DNA from: Actinomycetes bacterium
Lineage (GTDB): Bacteria; Actinomycetota; Acidimicrobiia; Acidimicrobiales; RAAP-2
Assembly (NCBI GenBank): GCA_021785695.1
Contig: JAJYEQ010000015.1
Location: 1-41,042 of the forward strand
DNA: 41,042 nucleotides
Reading direction: 5' to 3'
In this document: piece by piece, positions 38,176 through 41,042 of the stretch
Position numbering within the stretch: position 1 is the first letter of the stretch
Layout of the letters: each line of letters begins with the position of its first letter
Position numbers and translations under genes: made by a program
Notes under the pieces: model-generated
What the model was told of the DNA's origin: nothing
Databases searched by the model: none
The model's input: the letters and a program-made list of their open reading frames with translations, nothing else

Positions 38176-39470
38176 GCACCTCCGTCGATGACTCGCAGCC
38201 GCGCCCCGATCGAGTCGACGGCCTCCAAGGTGGCCAGCTCGGCGACGGTCGCGGCCATGTCCGCCTCGCGCGCGTGGTGCGTCACGAACGACAGCCGGGC
38301 CTCCTCGCCCACGCCGGACTGCTCCATGGACTGGATCGAGACGCGGTGGCGGGCGAAGGCGCCGGCCACTGCGGCCAGCACGCCGGGCTGGTCCACCACG
38401 TCGAGGCTCACGTAGTACACGCTGGTCAGCTCACCGGCGGGCACCCGCTCGAGCGTGTCGTCGACCAGGAAGGGCACGTCGTGGCGCTGGGCCACGCGGT
38501 TGCGGGCCGCGTCGAGGATGTCGCCGAGCACCGCCGTGGCCGTGGGCCCGCCCCCGGCTCCCGGGCCGAGCCACATCAGGGGACCGGCCACCGTGCCCTC
38601 GACGAAGACCGCGTTCATCGCCCCGTGGACGGCGGCCAGCGGATGGTCGACGGGGACCAGTGCGGGATAGACGCTGCGCGACAGCCCGTGCTCGCCGTGG
38701 CGCTCGGCCACGGCCAAGAGCTTGATGACGTAGCCCGACTTGCGCGCGAAGGCCACGTCGAAGGCGCGCACCGCGGAGATCCCCTCGCGCGAGATCTCCT
38801 CGTCGCGCAGCTCGGTGCCAAAGGCCAGCGAGGCCAGGATCAGGACCTTGGCGGCAGCGTCGAAGCCCTCCACGTCGGCGCGCGGGTCGGCCTCGGCGAA
38901 GCCGCGCTGCTGGGCCTCGGCCAGGGCCGCGTCGTAGTCGAGCCCGCCGTCGGTCATCTGGGACAAGATGAAGTTGGTCGTCCCGTTGACGATCCCGATC
39001 ACGCGCTCGATCCGCTCCCCGGCCAGCGAGGTCCGCAAGGCGCGCAGGATCGGCACGGCGCCGCCGACGGCCGCCTCGTAGAACAGGTCGGCCCCGTGGG
39101 CGTGCGCCAGTCGGGCCAGGGCCGTGCCGCGCTGGGCCATCAGGGCCTTGTTTGCCGTGACCACCGACACGCCCCGGCGCAGGGCCGCCTCAATGAGGTC
39201 GCCCGCGGGGTCGAGGCCGCCGGCGACCTCGACCAGGACGTCGATGTCGCCGTGTTGGGCCAGGGCGGCGGCGTCCCCGGTCACCAGCGCCGCCGGGATG
39301 CCGGGACGCGGTCGCGCCGCGTCGTGGACGGCCACGGCCACCAGCGCGAGCGACGCCGTCGCCGCGTCCTCCAGGGCCAGGCGGCGCGTCGGGTCCAGCA
39401 GCAGCGCGACCAGGGCCGCACCGACATTGCCCGCCCCGATCACGCCGACGCGCACCGTGGGGATCGCCAT
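38172..39470 (-). CDS. hom: Homoserine dehydrogenase with C-terminal ACT domain
   Basis: 432 residues. NAD(P)-dependent reduction of aspartate semialdehyde to homoserine. Rossmann motif [14 protein letters not shown], then [25 protein letters not shown] and [17 protein letters not shown]-terminal ACT domain (about 350-425, [20 protein letters not shown]) provides threonine feedback control. ATG 39470 lies 6 nt after TAGCCT, which overlaps the lysA stop region, so hom can be made from its own leaderless mRNA as well as from lysA read-through. Confidence 0.96.
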   Translation of the reverse strand: MAIPTVRVGVIGAGNVGAALVALLLDPTRRLALEDAATASLALVAVAVHDAARPRPGIPAALVTGDAAALAQHGDIDVLVEVAGGLDPAGDLIEAALRRGVSVVTANKALMAQRGTALARLAHAHGADLFYEAAVGGAVPILRALRTSLAGERIERVIGIVNGTTNFILSQMTDGGLDYDAALAEAQQRGFAEADPRADVEGFDAAAKVLILASLAFGTELRDEEISREGISAVRAFDVAFARKSGYVIKLLAVAERHGEHGLSRSVYPALVPVDHPLAAVHGAMNAVFVEGTVAGPLMWLGPGAGGGPTATAVLGDILDAARNRVAQRHDVPFLVDDTLERVPAGELTSVYYVSLDVVDQPGVLAAVAGAFARHRVSIQSMEQSGVGEEARLSFVTHHAREADMAATVAELATLEAVDSIGARLRVIDGGA

Positions 39471-39476
39471 CGATCC

Positions 39477-39482
39477 AGGCTA
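39477..39482 (-). promoter_or_regulatory. -10 box of hom (leaderless), inside the lysA end
   Basis: TAGCCT ends 6 nt before ATG 39470. Its first bases include the TAG stop codon of lysA (39482-39480). Confidence 0.45.
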
Positions 39483-40787
39483 ACCGAGGCCCGGTGCCGT
39501 ATCGGGCGGCGACGCGGGGTCGACCTCGAGTGCCGCCAGGTCGTCGAAGGTCTCGCGGCGCAGGACCAGGCGCGCGCGCCCGTCGGCCACGAAGACCACC
39601 GGCGGGCGTCCCACGCGGTTGTAGGTCGAGGCCATCGCGTAGCCGTAGGCGCCGGTGACGGGCGTGGCCACCAGGTCGCCCACGCCGGTGTCGGCGGGCA
39701 GCCAGCCCTCCTCGACCAGGACGTCGCCGCTCTCGCAATGCTTGCCGACCACGCGCACCGCCTGGGGGCGCGCCATCGCCGGGCGGCCCACGTCGAAGAC
39801 CTCGTAGCCCGATCCGTAGAGCACCGGCCGCGGGTTGTCACTCATGCCGCCGTCCACGGCGACGTAGCGGCGCTGGGGCACGTCCTTCACCGTGCCCACG
39901 CGGTACAGCGTGATGGCCGCCTGGGCCACGATCGCCCGTCCGGGCTCGGCCGTCAGGCGTACGGCCGCCGGGACCCCGCTGGACTGCGCCGCGGCGCGCA
40001 CGGCGGTCGCCCACGCGCCAATGGACGGCGCGCTCTCCCCCTCCACGTAGGGCACGCCGAGCCCGCCGCCCACGCTGATCTCCTCGACGGGCCACTCGCC
40101 GGCGAAGGACGCCACCACGGCGAAGGCCTCGCGGTAGCCGTCCAGTTCGAAGATCTGCGATCCGATGTGGCTGTGCAGGCCGCGCAGCCGGACCCCCCGC
40201 ATCTGGCGCAGGCGGGTCACGGCCTCGCGGGCCCCGCCCGTGGCTATGGAGAAGCCGAACTTCGAGTCCTCCTGGCCGGTACGCACGAACTCGTGGGTGT
40301 GCGCCTCGACGCCGGGGGTGACGCGCACCAGAACGTCGAGGGTCCGGTAGGACCCCACGAGCGACCCGAGCCGATCGATCTCGTCGTGGCTGTCCACGAC
40401 GACGCGGTGGACCCCCTCGTCGACGGCGCGCTCGAGCTCGGCGGACGACTTGTTGTTGCCGTGCAGGACCAGGCGGCTGGCCGGCACGCCGGCGCGCCGG
40501 GCCACGTCGTACTCGCCACCCGTGGCCACGTCGAGCCACAGCCCCTCCTCGCGCGCCAGACGGGCCATGGCCCCGCACAGGAACGCCTTGGAGGCGTACG
40601 CCGTTCCCTCGTCGAAAGCATCGGCCGCCTCCCGGCAGCGGGCGCGCAACGTCGCCTCGTCGTAGACGAACAGCGGCGTGCCGAAGCGCTCGGCCAGCTC
40701 GCGCAGCGATACCGCGCCCACCGTGACATCGGTCTCGCCGACCTGCGCGGTATCGGGCAGCAGCGCTGGCGGCAGGGGTCCGGCCAT
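39480..40787 (-). CDS. lysA: Diaminopimelate decarboxylase
   Basis: 435 residues. A PLP enzyme for the last step of lysine synthesis. Fold-III barrel: the PLP lysine is in TAYASKAFLC, HGNNKSSAELERAV, SHIGSQIFELDGY, VGGGLGVPY and GKHCESGDVLVEE (substrate Cys/Glu), and VDGGMSDNPRP. ATG 40787 lies 6 nt after TAGTCT. It is first in the lysA-hom-thrC set, as in M. tuberculosis. Confidence 0.96.
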   Translation of the reverse strand: MAGPLPPALLPDTAQVGETDVTVGAVSLRELAERFGTPLFVYDEATLRARCREAADAFDEGTAYASKAFLCGAMARLAREEGLWLDVATGGEYDVARRAGVPASRLVLHGNNKSSAELERAVDEGVHRVVVDSHDEIDRLGSLVGSYRTLDVLVRVTPGVEAHTHEFVRTGQEDSKFGFSIATGGAREAVTRLRQMRGVRLRGLHSHIGSQIFELDGYREAFAVVASFAGEWPVEEISVGGGLGVPYVEGESAPSIGAWATAVRAAAQSSGVPAAVRLTAEPGRAIVAQAAITLYRVGTVKDVPQRRYVAVDGGMSDNPRPVLYGSGYEVFDVGRPAMARPQAVRVVGKHCESGDVLVEEGWLPADTGVGDLVATPVTGAYGYAMASTYNRVGRPPVVFVADGRARLVLRRETFDDLAALEVDPASPPDTAPGLG

Positions 40788-40793
40788 CCCCGA

Positions 40794-40799
40794 AGACTA
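40794..40799 (-). promoter_or_regulatory. -10 box of lysA (leaderless)
   Basis: TAGTCT ends 6 nt before ATG 40787. The spacer TCGGGG has no room for a normal ribosome site. Confidence 0.5.
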
Positions 40800-40823
40800 C
40801 TGACCACACCTCCAATGCTCCGG

Positions 40824-40829
40824 TAGGCT
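40824..40829 (+). promoter_or_regulatory. -10 box of tRNA-Arg
   Basis: TAGGCT lies 10 nt before the tRNA 5' end, the same spacing as at tRNA-Ala. Confidence 0.5.
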
Positions 40830-40839
40830 GACGGTCGTT

Positions 40840-40911
40840 GCCCCCGTAGCTCAGGGGATAGAGCATTGGCCTCCGGAGCCATGTGCGCAGGTTCGAATCC
40901 TGCCGGGGGCA
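40840..40911 (+). tRNA. tRNA-Arg (anticodon CCG)
   Basis: 72 nt cloverleaf: acceptor GCCCCCG/CGGGGGC, D-arm GCTC/GAGC, anticodon loop CTCCGGA with anticodon CCG (reads CGG), T-arm GCAGG/CCTGC with TTCGAAT. The anticodon stem has one U-U mismatch at its first pair. CCA is not encoded (A is followed by CCG). Confidence 0.95.
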
Positions 40912-41042
40912 CCGATTGTGATGTGTCGCGACATCGTGGACACGTGAACCTGTGCGCGAGGTTAGTTCGATCTCGTGATCGGGTGGTAGTCCCGGTCTGC
41001 TTGCAGCGTGATTTTTCCGATGAGTTCACCGTCTTGGCTGAC
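40912..41042. mobile_element. End of an IS481-type element, cut by the window edge
   Basis: Just after tRNA-Arg lies a region with the palindrome TGTCGCGACA (40924-40933), followed on the minus strand by the 3' end of a transposase-like frame. The palindrome probably belongs to the terminal inverted repeat, so the element ends within about 10-15 bp of the tRNA. The other end is outside the window. Confidence 0.5.
40962..41042 (-). CDS. IS481-family transposase, C-terminal 26 residues (partial)
   Basis: Open to the window edge, stop TAA at 40964-40962. The visible tail, DGELIGKITLQADRDYHP plus six residues, matches the closing beta-strand pattern (DGELLRELTLDPxRDY) I know from actinobacterial IS481-like transposases. 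It is a different element from the one at 4277-5402, whose transposase ends differently. Most of the gene lies outside the window. Confidence 0.55.
   Translation of the reverse strand, partial: VSQDGELIGKITLQADRDYHPITRSN

Overview
The window is a GC-rich actinobacterial chromosome segment. Support for this: the lysA-hom-thrC-rho-rpmE-prfA-prmC-tsaC and wecA-atp-murA gene orders are the ones known from Mycobacterium and relatives; AtpH has the long, internally duplicated actinobacterial form; MurA carries Asp instead of the active-site Cys, as in M. tuberculosis; a TIGR03084/mycothiol-type protein is present; and many genes appear leaderless, with a TANNNT box 6-7 nt before the start codon. 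I cannot fix the class from sequence alone; an Acidimicrobiia-like organism is a guess.

Region 1-7025 is an accessory island on the 3' side of a tRNA-Ala(CGC) gene. It has three tandem 22-23 bp repeats, a ~1255-residue protein of unknown family ending in a PD-(D/E)XK nuclease-like motif, an ATGA-coupled second gene that is broken, an intact IS481-family element, a truncated and frameshifted IS21-family istA, and the last 135 codons of a SNF2 helicase. All non-IS genes lie on the + strand. I read them as the remains of one helicase-plus-nuclease operon, possibly a defence system, whose middle was lost through IS activity. This is the best candidate here for an undescribed system.

Region 7026-15160 is core: tRNA-Ala, a GlpR-like membrane protein, assimilatory sulfate reduction (cysH divergent from cysDN), the overlapping set murA-meaB-membrane protein, glpX and a CBS-domain protein. 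CysH lacks one of its four expected [4Fe-4S] cysteines.

Region 15147-25611 (minus) looks like one long operon: rpiB-glyA-wecA-atpZ-atpI-atpBEFHAGDC. It links sugar and one-carbon metabolism, the lipid-linked glycan initiator and the whole F1Fo ATP synthase.

Region 25665-32558 (plus) is a five-gene catabolic operon (acyl-CoA carboxylase beta and alpha, AtuA-like, TIGR03084-like, enoyl-CoA hydratase) for branched acyl-CoA degradation, of the leucine or acyclic-terpene type. It sits inside the otherwise conserved block, between tsaC and rpiB.

Region 32559-40787 (minus) holds lysA, hom, thrC, rho, rpmE, prfA, prmC and tsaC: aspartate-family amino acids plus transcription and translation termination. 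A tRNA-Arg(CCG) follows, and the window ends in the 3' tail of another IS481-type transposase.
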